A stretch of 64,000 nt of DNA from Centrapalus pauciflorus (lineage: Eukaryota; Streptophyta; Magnoliopsida; Asterales; Asteraceae), in the NCBI GenBank assembly GCA_020465985.1, contig JAANYP010007600.1, positions 62,001 through 126,000 on the forward strand, written 5' to 3'. The first letter of the stretch is position 1. Each line of letters opens with the position of its first letter. A program made the translations under genes and the position numbers. This document shows positions 44,178 to 55,751 of the stretch, piece after piece. The notes under the pieces are model-generated. The model was not told the origin of the DNA, searched no databases, and saw only the letters and a list, made by a program, of their open reading frames with translations.

Positions 44178-44548
44178 AAAAGTGGGAGATTGTTAGATGT
44201 GTAATTTCAATTCTGTGGATTCATTTTGAAATAGTTCGTATTTATTTATTTCCTTGTATTTGTCTTCCTTTAATTGTAATCTTTTCTTTTAGATAGAAAG
44301 TTGAGGGGTATGTTGTGTAAACCCCCTCAAAGTAGTCCTAGGTATAATAAAGAATGTTCTACCTAGGGTTTTGTATCCTTGCTACTGTTTCACTTTTGAA
44401 TATTCTATTTAAAAATGACGGCTGCACATTCTCTGAAGTTGACATTGATTGAGTATATTCATTCTCTTTGTTTTCTTGCGTGAATCAGCATGTTATGCTA
44501 CAGAAACTTGTATGATTGCTTGATAATTTGTAAGGGACCATTACAACA
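44178..44548 (+). repeat. Polypurine tract and LTR of copy A3
   Basis: AAAAGTGGGAGAT (44178-44190), then TGTTAGATGTGTAATTTC, LTR to ACAACA at 44548 (358 bp). It shares its first bases and the TTGAGGGG and CCTAGG blocks with the element A LTR. Confidence 0.75.
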
Positions 44549-45104
44549 ATATATGATTTGGATCTTGTGTAAAATTTTCAAATTTGTCAAAATTCAGAAC
44601 AACTGTCATCTCTTTTGATTATTTTCAATCTATTTGTAAGATTTAATCTCTTTGTTAAAAAAGAGTGGGTAGTTTTGTCTATGATTGAAAATGAAGACAT
44701 ACCTTCTTTTTCTTTTTCACTTTCAGGTTTTTTAATTTTTTGTTACCTTAAACAATGATTCTTTAATCAAATATATTTGATTAAAATCACTTTGTTTATG
44801 AACGTTTTTTAATCGATTTTGATTTTCATCAATGTCTTGTTACATCGATTTTGATTCCAATTAAAGTCGACATTATTATAAATGTTTTGTGAAATCGTGA
44901 TCTATGTGAATCAATACATTTGAATACAAATCTTGCTTTGATTGAATGATTAACTCTCACATTTACACCTTACAAAACACACACTTGAAAATGAGAGTTC
45001 TAAAATTGATAAGGATATCCAAGTTTCTAACATTCTAGTAATTACAACATTAGCCCTTGAATTAATATAATATTACTTTTCCACTTTATAATTTGTACCT
45101 AACG
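44549..45104 (-). repeat. 3' LTR region of element F
   Basis: On the minus strand CGTTAGGTACAAATT follows the purine tract (first base C instead of T). The inner limit is unknown; the whole interval down to 44549 is AT-rich and without an ORF, with two ATCGATTTTGATT words (44800-44870). Confidence 0.5.
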
Positions 45105-46780
45105 ATCTCCCCCTTAGAGATAAAAACAATTTACAATTGAAGTACATACCAAGGACTTTACAATATGTAAACAAGCAATTAAGAACTAAACTTCTTCAAG
45201 TCTTCAGACACAATCATCAGATTTTGATCTTTTATTCTTCTCTCTTTTTTACTCTCTTCTTTTTGATCTTTGAGTCTTCAAACAACATCTCTTCTTCAGT
45301 GTCTCTCTGATTCTCATATCTCTTTTCTATGATGTTCTCTTTTGTCTTCTCTGAAACCAATACTCTCCCCCTTGAATAATGCAAGGGATGCAATTCTCCC
45401 CATGATCAAATATTTCATATTTCAGCTTTAACTCTTCTGCATTGTCTTCAGAAGTTGTTGTAATTGTCTTCAAACTGTTCAGCAATTCTCTCTAAAATTC
45501 AACTTTTTCACCCTCATGATGATCATAAGAATTATGAACATCATGTAAAATCTTTAGAGACGCAAATGCAGTGAAATTAAAATTGCATACATGAATACAT
45601 GCAGAAATACAACAACTTTGTAACTTCTAAATGAGTCCTAAAAGTGTGTATAATCAGCTCGAGACACAAAGTGCATCAAATGAAGTTAGAGACTAGAGAA
45701 AGTGTCTTCCTTGTTTCAATATCAATGATATCCAATTGATATATCGATAGAAATGTGTTATAAATTCGTGAATATTGAAACAAAAATCTTTTAAGAAATA
45801 ACTGAGTAGTTGGTAGGGTTAAGTGCATGTGTCACTGGGCCCATGACGTCTTTTTCAAAATCAGGTCGCCTACGGCTTGATAGAATATGTAGGTTACCCA
45901 GCAGACACCGTGTAGGTTGGATTATCTTTTCTTTAAATCCTTTTTCAACTCTCAGCTCTCAGCATTTTTCAACTATGCTTCTTCTAGCTCACTTTTCAGA
46001 AATAAATTCAGTCAACTTTATAGCAAAAGCAAGATCTGATGCACCACCATCTCCTGTCAATATACCCCTCTCATTCACCTTTTATCTCTGCTCAACCTTG
46101 TCTGTTTCCCGTGATAACTGACACTTCTCAACTAATAGACCTAAAGAACCGTCACCCACATAAACTACAGATGGTGTGCTCCTTGGGTAGGTCTTCCAGT
46201 TCTGGTTAAACCATAGAAGAGACATATATAATTATCACACAATTTGGTGCATAATCGGAGTTAGCAGAAATGTTCTTCATTTCAGCTCATGGGATATCAC
46301 ACAAAGAATGATTAGGATTTTCAGCTTTGATGAATTATGAGATGAAATGCAAAACGAATTTGGGGAATGATGAATTGGGAGATATTAGAATGAAATGTAA
46401 AATATGATATATGATATTAAATGAATTAGATTTTCATGAAAGAATTAGCTCATGGAGAATTCAATATGAATGAATTGGAAGTTTAAGAATGCATGAACCG
46501 AAAGAATTCAGAATATATGGAAGATTAACGAAGAGAATCTTAGTAGAAATGAGATTATGAATATCAATGAGATTAGACCAATCAATCTTGATGATATGCT
46601 CAAAGAATCAGAATTTAACATCCTTAAAAAATTGTTCTTTTCAGCTCAAAAATATTTTTATGTGTGCACAAAAATATTTTAGTAGAAAATTGCACACAAC
46701 TTTATGAAAAAGATAATTCAAGAGCAAAAAAATTATAAATATGAAACTCCCTCTTGTCCATACAGCATTGAAGGTGAATT
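45105..46780 (-). other. Noncoding tail of element F
   Basis: Begins with the purine tract CTAAGGGGGAGAT (minus strand, 45105-45116). No ORF with recognisable motifs. The segment 45815-46215 matches the tail of D; a second purine tract lies near 45360-45370. The region 46240-46760 is AT-rich with repeated GAAT words. Confidence 0.6.
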
Positions 46781-46991
46781 CAAGGCAGTTTTTTCAGAAA
46801 GGTTCATCTTTCATAATCGGGTTCTAATCTGAAGTGATTAGAAGCCTTTGTTGCGGAAGCTCAGGTTTCATTCTAAAATAACTGAAAGCCATTTTGTACT
46901 TTACACGGGTTCCAGTCTATATTGATCTGGAAACAATTTCCAATAAAGTACGGGTTATGCTCTGTTATGAGTAGAAGTCATGTCAAAGAAG

Positions 46992-47250
46992 ACTGGGTCC
47001 TAGTCTGAATTAACTAGAAACCATTTGATTAAGACCGGGTTCGGAACTGATATGTACAGAAACTATTTGAGTTATGACCGGGTTCTGCACTAGTGTGTAC
47101 ATAAACCATCTGAGTTAAGACCGGGTTCTGTACTGATGTGTACAGAAACCATCTGAGTTAAGACCGGGTTCTGTACAGATTTGTACAAAAACCTTCTAAG
47201 TTAAGACTGGATTCTGTACTGATGTATACAAAAACCATTTCGTGCAAAAT
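46992..47250 (-). repeat. 43-bp tandem repeats with a GTAC hairpin (element F)
   Basis: Six units start at about 46992, 47034, 47077, 47120, 47163 and 47206, with a period of 43 bp (42 for the first). The best unit contains TCTGTACTGATGTGTACAGA, a perfect 7-bp stem with a 6-nt loop. The array lies just after the gag-like stop. Confidence 0.88.
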
Positions 47251-47279
47251 TAAGATTTCTTTGGTATCAAAACAACTTT

Positions 47280-48508
47280 GGATCCAGGCTTGTTAGCGCT
47301 CTTGGGTAACCATCGATACACATGTTTTCGTATCTATTGCAACATGGGTTTTGGTAACCATTTTCAAACACTTTCCTTAACTTCGTTCTCAAACTCAGAA
47401 AGCAAATTTTTGTTAGTATGACAAAACTGAATATCTGATTTATGAAAGGAACTTGAATCTAAACGAACGAAATTATGCAAACCCTTCTTTCTAAAAAATT
47501 ATCCAGTGCTAGCTTGTTTATGATAATACTTGGTATTTTTCTTGGAAGTTTTCTTCTGAGAGAATAACCAGTATTTTCAGATTTGAAAACATAGATTTTG
47601 AAGACTCATAAGGATAAATCTTGACCAGAAGTTTTTCAATTACTTTATCTTTGCCTTTGTTTATCTTCAAAAGATATTTAAGTTTAAGATCTGAAGATGG
47701 ATCAAATTCAGAGGATTTAACTAAATTCTTTTCACTTTCTGAAGATAAATCAGAATGATCAACTTTATGTTCTAAACAAAGTTCAGAATCCTTAACCCCT
47801 CAATCATTTGAATAAGAGGAAACATTATATTGTTTAGAAAGTTGAAAGATTTGATCTTCTAATCCTTTGATAATGACCAAATATAAATTTCTTTCATTAT
47901 GAAACGATTGGTAATCAGTTTTAAAAGATTGTTCTTTAATTAAGAACACCTTTCTTTCCTCTTCGAACAATTTAAATTTTGCTTTGAAATCTTGTTCTTT
48001 AAGTAAGAACTCATTTTTTTGCTTCTCAAGTAAGTCTTTAGTTGATGAAAACTCCTTTTCAAGAGCAACAAATTCTTCAGATTTATTGGAAACATAACAT
48101 TGATTTGGATGATTTGTCTTTGAAAGTGTTTCTTCAAGATCTTTAACTTTCTTGTACAAATCAGATCATTCAGGCAAAAGATATTTTAGTTGTGTTGCAT
48201 TCTGAAAATTCTCTTGTTTAGAATCTTCAAGTTTCTTTGATAATTTAGAGATTTCACATTGAAGCTCTTCTTTTTCATAAATCAAAACTTTTATTTCACA
48301 TTCATCAGACTTTGGTTTCTTTAAAAGTTTAACATTTTCTTTAGTCAACACTTTAACTTGATTTTCAGCACAAGATAATTCTTTTTTAAGTTTAAGAACC
48401 AATACCTAATCAAGCTGGTATCTCTCTTGATAAACATCAATTGTAGCTTTAAGTTCTCGAATTTTATATCTTTGGTTGTCCAGTTATCTTGAAACATCTT
48501 GACAATAT
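47280..48508 (-). pseudogene. Gag-like coiled-coil protein of element F, broken
   Basis: It reads from ATIDVYQERYQLD, through LKLKKELSCAENQVKVLTKE (48402-48166) and KKVKDLEETLSKTN, EEFVALEKEFSSTKDLLEKQ, FLIKEQSFKTDYQSFHNERN, GLEDQIFQLSKQYNV (48159-47800), to KYLLKINKGKDKVIEKLLVK and a KPGSKVVLIPKKS ending near 47285. Nearly all of it is a long coiled coil. It matches D in order and sequence. It has no UBN2 domain, zinc knuckle or pol. Stops at about 48403 and 48160 and after SYSND break it. Confidence 0.65.
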
Positions 48509-48514
48509 CTGCAC

Positions 48515-49137
48515 AAAAGAAAAAATCAAATCAGATCAAAAATGAAGTCAACAAAAGTCAACTATGGTCAACACAAGTCGACAATGTCAAATATAGTCCA
48601 ATGAAAATAGAATATTGTATAAGGATAGAAATCTAAAGTTGAAGCTCTGAAATATGCATTTGAGGTTGATGACTTGGTGAAAATCAGCTCTGAAGTGACT
48701 TATGGATATTCGTTTTTTAGCTTCTTGAATGAAAAATGTCTGTAACTTCTTTCTGGAATCGAATTAGGCCTCGAAAATTACCAAAACTAGCTTTGCTTGT
48801 TCTTGTAATCGTAGAACTTGGTTCAAGCTTCGTTTTGACGTATTGTAGGCCTTGTAACGATGTTCCAGTCTAAAGTTATGGCCTCAAGAAGCAACAAAGG
48901 TCATATAGTAATTTTTGAATGATAAAGCCTTGAATCTCGGATGACTAAGGATGAATTTCGGATAGTAAAGAATGAATCTCGATTTGTAAAGGATGGATTT
49001 TGAATGAAACAGAGTAAATCTCGATTAATGAAGAGTGAATCTCGAGTTGTTAAGAACGAATCTTGAATGATACCAGATGTATCTCGAATGGTAATTGTTG
49101 AATTTCGAAGTGATGCAGAGTAAATCTCGGTAGTAGA
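48515..49137 (-). repeat. Leader of element F with GAATCTCGGATG motif array
   Basis: Noncoding. From about 48930 to 49137 about eleven degenerate copies of a GAATCTCG / CCGAAATTCA-type word repeat every 18-22 nt. The block near 48870-48890 matches the D leader, which places D and F in one family. A CTTTTGTGCAG acceptor-like site follows downstream (minus strand, ends 48509). Confidence 0.7.
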
Positions 49138-49390
49138 AAGTTTCCTGCGATCCAAAGGCATCCTCCATCAATTCTCAGCCGCACGAACACCTCAACAGAA
49201 TGGTATCGTTGAAAGATTAAACTGTACCCTCGTGGAGGCTGCTCGCACCATGCTAAACTACTTGAAGCTACCACCGTTCTTGTGTGCTGAAGTCGTGTCC
49301 ACTGCTTGCTACACGTAAAACTGCTCAATCTTCCATAAGCGCTTTAACAAAACTCCCTATCAACTCTACCTAAATAGAGTTCCTATATAC
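49138..49390 (+). pseudogene. Copia integrase scrap
   Basis: It reads SFLRSKGILHQFSAARTPQQ, NGIVERLNCTLVEAARTMLN and YLKLPPFLCAEVVSTACYT, then a stop. It matches element A 190-430 closely. It starts exactly where the F leader ends. Confidence 0.8.
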
Positions 49391-49678
49391 TAATGAGTTT
49401 TTTTTTTCTCATAAACATGTTTTAATTAACATTATAAAGATGATATGTAATATTTCACATACATTCACATCTCCCAACTCCTTAAAAATAAATTTAACAT
49501 CCACTTACATAAATTTACATATATGTGAATGTACATTTATATGATGCATGATTTCGGAGACTTCAAATGTGTGAATGTGCATAAAACATTTTTAAGAAAA
49601 TAAATCAAAAAAATTATTTTAACAAGTGGCATTTTTGGGTGCGCTGCATATTTAGTTGTACTCACTTGAACATAGATA
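49391..49678. other. AT-rich spacer without a gene
   Basis: Mostly A and T with repeated ACATTCACAT words; no ORF or repeat boundary recognised. Confidence 0.5.
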
Positions 49679-50536
49679 TATAACACCCTAGAAACCTGGC
49701 TAAATGCCACGTAACATACAATACACAGGTGCCAATAACACATATTATAAACATTACATAATAATATAGGTTTAACAAACACTGTTAACTAACCACTTTT
49801 TACCATAATACAAGCAACCCTGTTTAGCTGATAACCCCAACAATACATAAACCCAAAATACAGATACATAAATTTCTCCCAAAAGATGGCATCCACATAC
49901 AACCAAGATGACGCAAGAACTCTCTACTAGGGGAGTTATTGGGACCAAACCCGGTTAGGACCGAACCCCAATTTGGCTAAAATCTAAACCCGAGGACCGG
50001 ACAATACTTTACAATCGGTGCTCTTCGGGACCGGTACCGGTTCGGTTCGGGTATTTGGTCAACATATAACACCCCTACCCTCTACAGCTATCCCAAGTTC
50101 CTATTTCTGCTCTAGAGCTGGTGACCCAATATTCTGACCCATTGATATATACACATTCAAACTCGAATACGTAAGCTTTAAAAGCTCATGAGTACACAAG
50201 GGTATTGACTCAGCAACTAACACATAAGGACATAACGCATGGCAATCACAGTAACCTGACAATCTCTGGTATAACTCATGCCTCACTAACATCTTCACAA
50301 AGGTGCTTGAGATCCAACATCTCAACTGGGGAGACACCTCCCCCTACTGCCAAGTCACGCCCGTGGGGCTAACATGACTAGTAGAGCTTAGGAGCGACTT
50401 GACAATAATCACAACCATGTATTCGGTAACCCTACATAGAGCTAAATGGGGCTAGTCTGCCCACGTGATAACTCATTGCGATAAACTCTATAATGGAGCT
50501 AATTTCACTAATCAATATACATACACATGTATAACA
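49679..50536 (-). repeat. Fragment of a chromovirus LTR related to 2536-4346
   Basis: It begins taacaccctagaaacctgg and keeps the order of words of the 2536-4346 LTR: AAATGCCACGT, a GTGCCAATAAC-like word, CTATAAAG-like near 50170, GAGTACACAAGGGT, and GGGGAGACACCTCCC. It is more diverged than the two nested LTRs are from each other. The right end is cut near 50536. An insert rich in ACCGGTACCGG (49938-50080) interrupts it. Confidence 0.6.
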
Positions 50537-50945
50537 CAATAGTAAGGAAAGTAAGATCATACGCGATGCCGAGATTTATTGGTTAAGACATGTTTGAGTA
50601 ATTTAGTCACGCAATTAATTATGTCTATGTGATTGTTGCATGAAATTCAAGTGAGTAATACTTATGACGTGGTGATCTTGTGAATGGTTATTCGTCTCTT
50701 GATTGGTAATCTACTACGTTAGTTATTTTGCCATTAATTTTAGTTACAAAGCAATAGAAAATCATTGATCTAAACAAATCATTCAAATCCACAAATTCAC
50801 AATTTAAGGTGCTTTTATTAAAACTTATAAGGCTAATTGTCTAACCCTAATTACAATTGCACTCCCTGTGGATTCGACCCATACTTCTCTGAGCTAAACT
50901 GTGGATATAAGGTTTATTTCTGCGGGTCACAACGACGGCCCGTCA
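50537..50945 (+). repeat. 3' part of the Athila 5' LTR
   Basis: AT-rich sequence leading to CTCCCTGTGGATTCGACCC (50860-50880), a word common at the end of Athila-type LTRs, and ending CCGTCA. The start of the LTR is not identified. Confidence 0.6.
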
Positions 50946-50950
50946 GATTT

Positions 50951-50968
50951 TGGCGCCGTTTCCGGGGA
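50951..50968 (+). other. Primer binding site, tRNA-Asp type (Athila)
   Basis: TGGCGCCGTTTCCGGGGA is the Athila/Tat-type site, close to the common TGGCGCCGTTGCCGGGGA, located 5 nt after the LTR end. Confidence 0.9.
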
Positions 50969-51183
50969 GTGGTAACGGTAGTTAGGGCTAGAAGTTAGTT
51001 TTTGGCCTTAGTTTTAAGTTTTATGTTTAATTTCCGTATTTCAGTTAGTTTTAGTCTTCAATTATTATTAAAATCACATAAAAAATTAAAAAAATTCAAA
51101 AAGGTAATTGTAGTCCTCTACTTTACCACCAAAAATATAATTAGTTTAATTGGGTAATTTAATTTAATAGTTTTTAATAGTGT

Positions 51184-53190
51184 ATGCTTACACGTCGATC
51201 GGCCAAAGGATTGCCGCTACGGTTCGAAGCCGAAATTGAAAAAGTAGCAAAATCTAACCGAAAGACTGTCAGGTTACACAAACAACAAACACTAATCACA
51301 GAGAATTCAAACGAACAAAAGGAAGAAATTCCCACGTTAGAAATTCCTAATTTAGAAGGTCCTCCGATTTCGCCAAAAAATCGTGAAAAAGAAGAACCCG
51401 AGCGTATAGCCGCTAGGATGGGTGAACAAATGAGACGTACGGTTGAGTCACATTATCGCCCTGGTGATGTGCTCGATCACTCACCTATTCGGTATTCGGA
51501 AAATGAGAACGAACCCGAAGTTCGTCCTCAACTATATCAAATTCTTCCGATCTCTAGAGATATGCCTAGTGAGGAACCCTATGAGCATTTAACTGAATTT
51601 ACAGCTATTTGCAAAGCTAATCACGTTCGAGGTATAACCACCGATAGTTAAAAACTTCGTTTATTCCCTTTTTCACTAAAAGAAAAGGTCAAAAATTGGT
51701 TTGCGTTGCTACCTACCAATAGCATCACAACCTGGGATCAAATGAAGCGTCAATTTCTCGTTGAGTATTACCCCATAAGTAAAACCACTGAGAAACGAAA
51801 AGAGATCACTGGTTTCAAGCAAAAACCTGGTGAACAATTTTATGTGGAATTTGATCGGATGAATGAGTTGCTAAGAGCTTGTCCACATCATGAAGTTCCA
51901 AAATGGATGCTCGTCAAAACTTTCTTTGATGGTGTGAGTCAAGAAAGCCAGTACATGATCACCGCCGCTACTGGTGTTACGTTTTTAGCTAATGAAGATG
52001 ATGAGGCTTAGGAATTACTGAATCAACTCAATAATGGTCTCAAAGTTCAAGCCGGTTCTGAAAATAATATCGGAGTTCATGTGATGGGTATAGACAATGC
52101 ATAGAAACTTGAAGTAAAAAGTGAAATTTCAGAAGTCGGAAAGAAGATAGATCAACTGATAAAGGGTTTTAGCCAAAACCCTGCTGCATCAGTTAACTGG
52201 GTAATATGCCAAGATCCATCTCATCATTCTGAAGCATGTCCTCAAATGCAAGCCACTAAGGAATATGCTAAAGAAGTATATGGTTTCAAAGCGCATTGGG
52301 AGAGGGATAACCCATTTTCGGAAACCTACAATCCGAGATGGAGAAATCATCCTAATTTTCAATGGAAAAATGATCGGCCTACCGATCATCAATCTAAACT
52401 ACTGTATGAACCACAACAAAAAGAATATCAATATGGTTCCACTTCTGCTGCTAAGGATGAGCGATATTACAATCCAAACCAACGCGATCAACCTCACTTT
52501 CACATGGAGACAAATATGAGTTCTTCACAATTTTTGGAATTCACGGAATTCATGAAGCAACAATTGGCTTTTAACGAGATGTTGAGTCGTCAAATGGGTC
52601 AGATAGCCGAATCGCTCACAAGACGAGAGGAGGGGAAGTTTACGAGTAATACTGTGCTAAACCCTTCGCATGCACATGGAAAAGAGAAGAAGCATGAGGT
52701 TAACGAGGTATCTAAGGTGACCACCCTGAGAAGTGAAAGAAAGGTGGATAATAAGATCGAGATGCCAAAGGAACAAGAAATAGAAGAAGATACCGACACT
52801 GAAGTCGTGTACGACGAGATAACGAATCCTAAAAAGAGGGATAGTTCTAAGAAAGTTACTGTCAAGGAACCAAGCAAGGCAGATATCCCAACTCCCAAAG
52901 TTGGGGAGGCGGTTAAGGTTCATGACACCACAATTCCTCCTCCTTACCCCGCTGCTCTACAAAATCCAAAATCATCTTCGTATGGTAAGAGAGGTCCACA
53001 ACCTGAGGATTTGTGGGACTTATTCAATCAAGTCAAGATCAATATCCCATTTGTCAAGTCTATTCAACAAATACCTTCTTATGCCAAATTCTTAAAAGAT
53101 CTCTTCACGCAGAAAAGAAAGTTCATGGTCTCGCTTCCCAAGCAGATCAACTTAACTGAGCAAGTGACTGCAGTGATCTCTAATTCCTAG
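51184..53190 (+). pseudogene. Athila gag, one frame with three stops
   Basis: The start MLTRRSAKGLPLRFEAEIEK is shortly after the primer site. The gag core follows: EPYEHLTEFTAICKANHVRG, FPFSLKEKVKNWFALLPTNS, TWDQMKRQFLVEYYPISKTT, GEQFYVEFDRMNELLRACPH. The zinc-knuckle-like ICQDPSHHSEACPQ is near 52210. A basic and acidic linker and the region LWDLFNQVKINIPFVKSIQQ, YAKFLKDLFTQKRKF then lead to protease. In-frame stops occur at about 51649, 52009 and 52102. This protein would build the particle of the Athila element. Confidence 0.9.
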
Positions 53191-54083
53191 CCACCAAAGC
53201 TGAAAGATCCTGCATCACCTTTCATTCCAAGGAAAATTGGCAATGTGCAAATCAAAAAGGCATTACTCGACCTCGTCACCTCGGAGCCAGTGTAAATATT
53301 TTACTTGGGAACTTGTTTGACAAACATGATCTTGGCCAGTTACAGACCACAGATATAATTCTACAACTGGCAGATCGGTCAACAAAATATACAAGGGGTA
53401 TCTTATCGGATGTTATAGTAAAAGTAGAAGATTTTTACTATCCGGTCGACTTCTTAGTCTTGGATACAGAGAGTTCCTTTAGAGAGAATCAACCGGTCAT
53501 TATCCTAGGCAGACCGTTCTTAGCAACAATAAATGCTCAAATCAATTGTAGAACGGGGGCTGAAGATATTGCCTTTGGTAATCGCAAGCTGCGATTAAAC
53601 GTGTTCAATGCTTCCATCATTGCTTCAATCGATTCATATTTTTTTGATGTGGTGGATGAACTTGCGCAGCAGCACAGTTCATTATTTAATGCTAAAGACC
53701 ACACAAAATTACTCCATGCTGAACACGATATTGCTATAATGAAATATGAGCACTGCAACGAGCTTGAGGCAGTCATGAAATCCACACTTAAACCTAAAAA
53801 ACCACCGTGGATCCATAAGACTGAGGAATTACCAACTAATTTGCCTCAATCTGTAAGGCCTTCGATTAAACAACCACCTATTCTAGAGTTAAAATCCTTT
53901 CCAGTTCATTTGAAATATGCCTTCTTAGGTCAAAATGACACTCTATCAGTCATTATTTCATCTAATCTGACCGAGGCACAAGAAAAAGCTCTACTGCAAA
54001 TGTTAGTAATATATAAAGAAGCAGTAGGTTGGATTGAAATGTTGTTGTCGACCACCTATCCAGACTCCGAATTTGTCCATTAG
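53191..54083 (+). pseudogene. Athila protease and start of RT, broken
   Basis: The active-site region should read LxDLGASVN; a CACCTCGT-type 8-bp repeat (acctcgtcacctcg, 53268-53282) shifts the frame at this point. The remainder is open from 53313: LGQLQTTDIILQLADRSTKY, GILSDVIVKVEDFYYPVDFL, ENQPVIILGRPFLATINAQI, and a linker to LKYAFLGQNDTLSVIISSNL, the word just before RT in Athila. It stops at 54081-54083. Confidence 0.85.
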
Positions 54084-55064
54084 ACTTAACTGATCACATC
54101 AGGGACTCCTTCTTTGATGAACAATTATCAACTTTCAAAATATCATGGTTTCCATTAGACACAGGTTAAATGGGCCACAATTAATTTGCTAGTCTCTGAA
54201 CTAATCAGGTTAAAAAGTTCCCAAACATACTTAGATTAGTATAGGAGCAGTACGTCTGGCTGAAGACGTAAAACTTATCGCTTCCTGGGAGGCAACCCAG
54301 ATTACTTTGTGGGTGTGTTTCTAGAAACCCTCACGAGACAACATTCGTCCACTTGGGATACCGAGAGGTTTAACGGCTTGTTGCACGTGCTAAGTGCAAT
54401 CGTGATTCTCTACGAAAATTTCTTTATTTTAGTTAAATGTTAGTGTCATAAACTATGTTGGGGAGGGTTTCCAACCCAATTTTAGTTGTTTCTAGACTTA
54501 GTTTTTGCTTTAGTTTCATTTATCCCAAATAAGCAAAGAATTTTTTTAGGAATGTGATTGTGTTCATTGTTCGCTCATTATAGGTGTGTTTATTTGACGA
54601 GGACGTCACAATGGTATAAGTTGGGAAGGGTAGGTTCTATGAAATGTTTAATATGATTAACGAGCCCCCCAAAAATTATTTTATTAGACTGAAATTTGAC
54701 CACCTGGGCAGAGAGCTACGACACATCATGAGAATCAGATCCGGGCATATTGGAAAGGAGGTTTGACATCACGAGAATTTTCAGGCTGGTAATTGTATAT
54801 TTGGTCCTCCTCCTCCTTACTAGTAATCAGGTACTATCGTTCCTTGCTCTTGACATATAGCATACTTAGATTTTCTTGTTTTGGTTATAATTTTAATTTT
54901 TGTTATTTTATTTCAGTAATTGTGTGTGTTTTATTTTCATTTGCCGAGTCCTGGTGAATGTGAGTGCTTTGTGTCAATGCAGTCTTTTTAAACTTCCCCA
55001 ATGGCTCTTGTATGCTGATCAGGTCGTGTAAAATGATGATAAATAAAAAAATGTACCTAGAAGG
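54084..55064 (+). other. Athila post-pol noncoding region
   Basis: TCTGGCTGAAGACGTAAAAC and GGGAGGCAACCCAGATTAC (54240-54310) are landmarks of the region after pol in Athila. There is no ORF longer than about 60 codons here; the usual env-like ORF was not found. Confidence 0.6.
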
Positions 55065-55071
55065 TAGGTGT

Positions 55072-55080
55072 TATAAATAG
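55072..55080 (+). promoter_or_regulatory. Candidate TATA box upstream of ORF3 (C1)
   Basis: TATAAATAG, about 670 bp before the ORF3 ATG. Element B has TATATATAG at the matching place. Confidence 0.4.
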
Positions 55081-55109
55081 GTAACAGTTCTTGTCATTAC
55101 TTCTATCTG

Positions 55110-55610
55110 TTTTCGAATCTACTTCCTCGAATCTATGTTGACGACTTCGAATCTATTCCTCGAATCTACCGATTTCCTCAAAAACGACAATTTGTCGAGT
55201 TTCTTGCCTTAGTGTTCGATTCTACTGATACTTCTAGGTACAAACAACTTGGTTGTACAAGATTCATGTACTTTTATACACCATTTTAGGCAAAATCATC
55301 GATTTTTGAAGGTTTATGGGTATAAATCGTGGTTTTCAAAATTACCAAGATTGGACCGATAAATAGTCAAATTAAATGCACATATCTGTGATTAGTAACT
55401 AGTAGGACTAATGAATGTGATTTTCTGAGTCAAAAAAGGTTAAAATCAAGAGATTTGGTGTTGAGTAGGGCCGACGGTTCGAATCTGTTCCAGAAGTTTC
55501 TCGAGTCTGTCATTAAACTCGAGAAGGACACTAGATTCGAACCTGTCATCAAACTCGAAAAGGGGATTTATTCGAATATGTCTATTCGAATCTGTTACTT
55601 TATTTGAATT
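55110..55610 (+). repeat. TTCGAATCT motif clusters before ORF3 (C1)
   Basis: Two clusters, about 55113-55180 and 55478-55605, of about twelve TTCGA(A/G)TCT-like words. The intervening conserved spacer includes CTTCTAGGTACAAAC (55228-55242), a possible 5' splice site also present in B. Confidence 0.75.
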
Positions 55611-55726
55611 ATTTAATTTAAATTTTATTAAACTTGTAGAAATTCTTTTGGGTTGGATTTTGTACTTAATCAAGTTCAAAATTAAACAAATTTGAATTTA
55701 GGCAAGTTTATTGATTTTTATTAATT

Positions 55727-55749
55727 CTAATAGTTTATTTATTGTGCAG
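55727..55749 (+). promoter_or_regulatory. Splice-acceptor-like site before ORF3 (C1)
   Basis: CTAAT (55727-55731), then a T-rich run and TTATTGTGCAG ending at 55749, two bases before ATG 55752. Confidence 0.5.
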
Positions 55750-55751
55750 AT

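Larger units (their letters stand above)
44549..49137 (-). mobile_element. Gag-only Sirevirus-like element F, minus strand, 5' truncated
   Basis: Element order on the minus strand: motif-array leader (49137-48515), acceptor-like CTTTTGTGCAG (ends 48509), coiled-coil gag-like ORF (48508 to about 47280), 43-bp tandem repeats, a long noncoding tail (46780-45120), polypurine tract (45105-45116) and LTR whose outer end is at 45104. D is its relative. No 5' LTR; the leader abuts an integrase fragment of another family at 49138. Confidence 0.65.
50537..55064 (+). mobile_element. Athila-type Ty3 retrotransposon, pol deleted and 3' end missing
   Basis: An LTR end (to 50945), the primer site TGGCGCCGTTTCCGGGGA (50951-50968), gag (51184-53190), protease, the first bases of the RT region (to 54083), then the post-pol region typical of Athila (GAGGCAACCCA at 54290-54300). 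Most of RT, RNase H and integrase are missing. No 3' LTR is seen before element C1 begins near 55065. Confidence 0.82.

Noticed and set aside
45810..46121. A 103-codon plus-strand frame in the tail of F
   Set aside because: It lies antisense in a noncoding block conserved with D, and I saw no matching protein in D.
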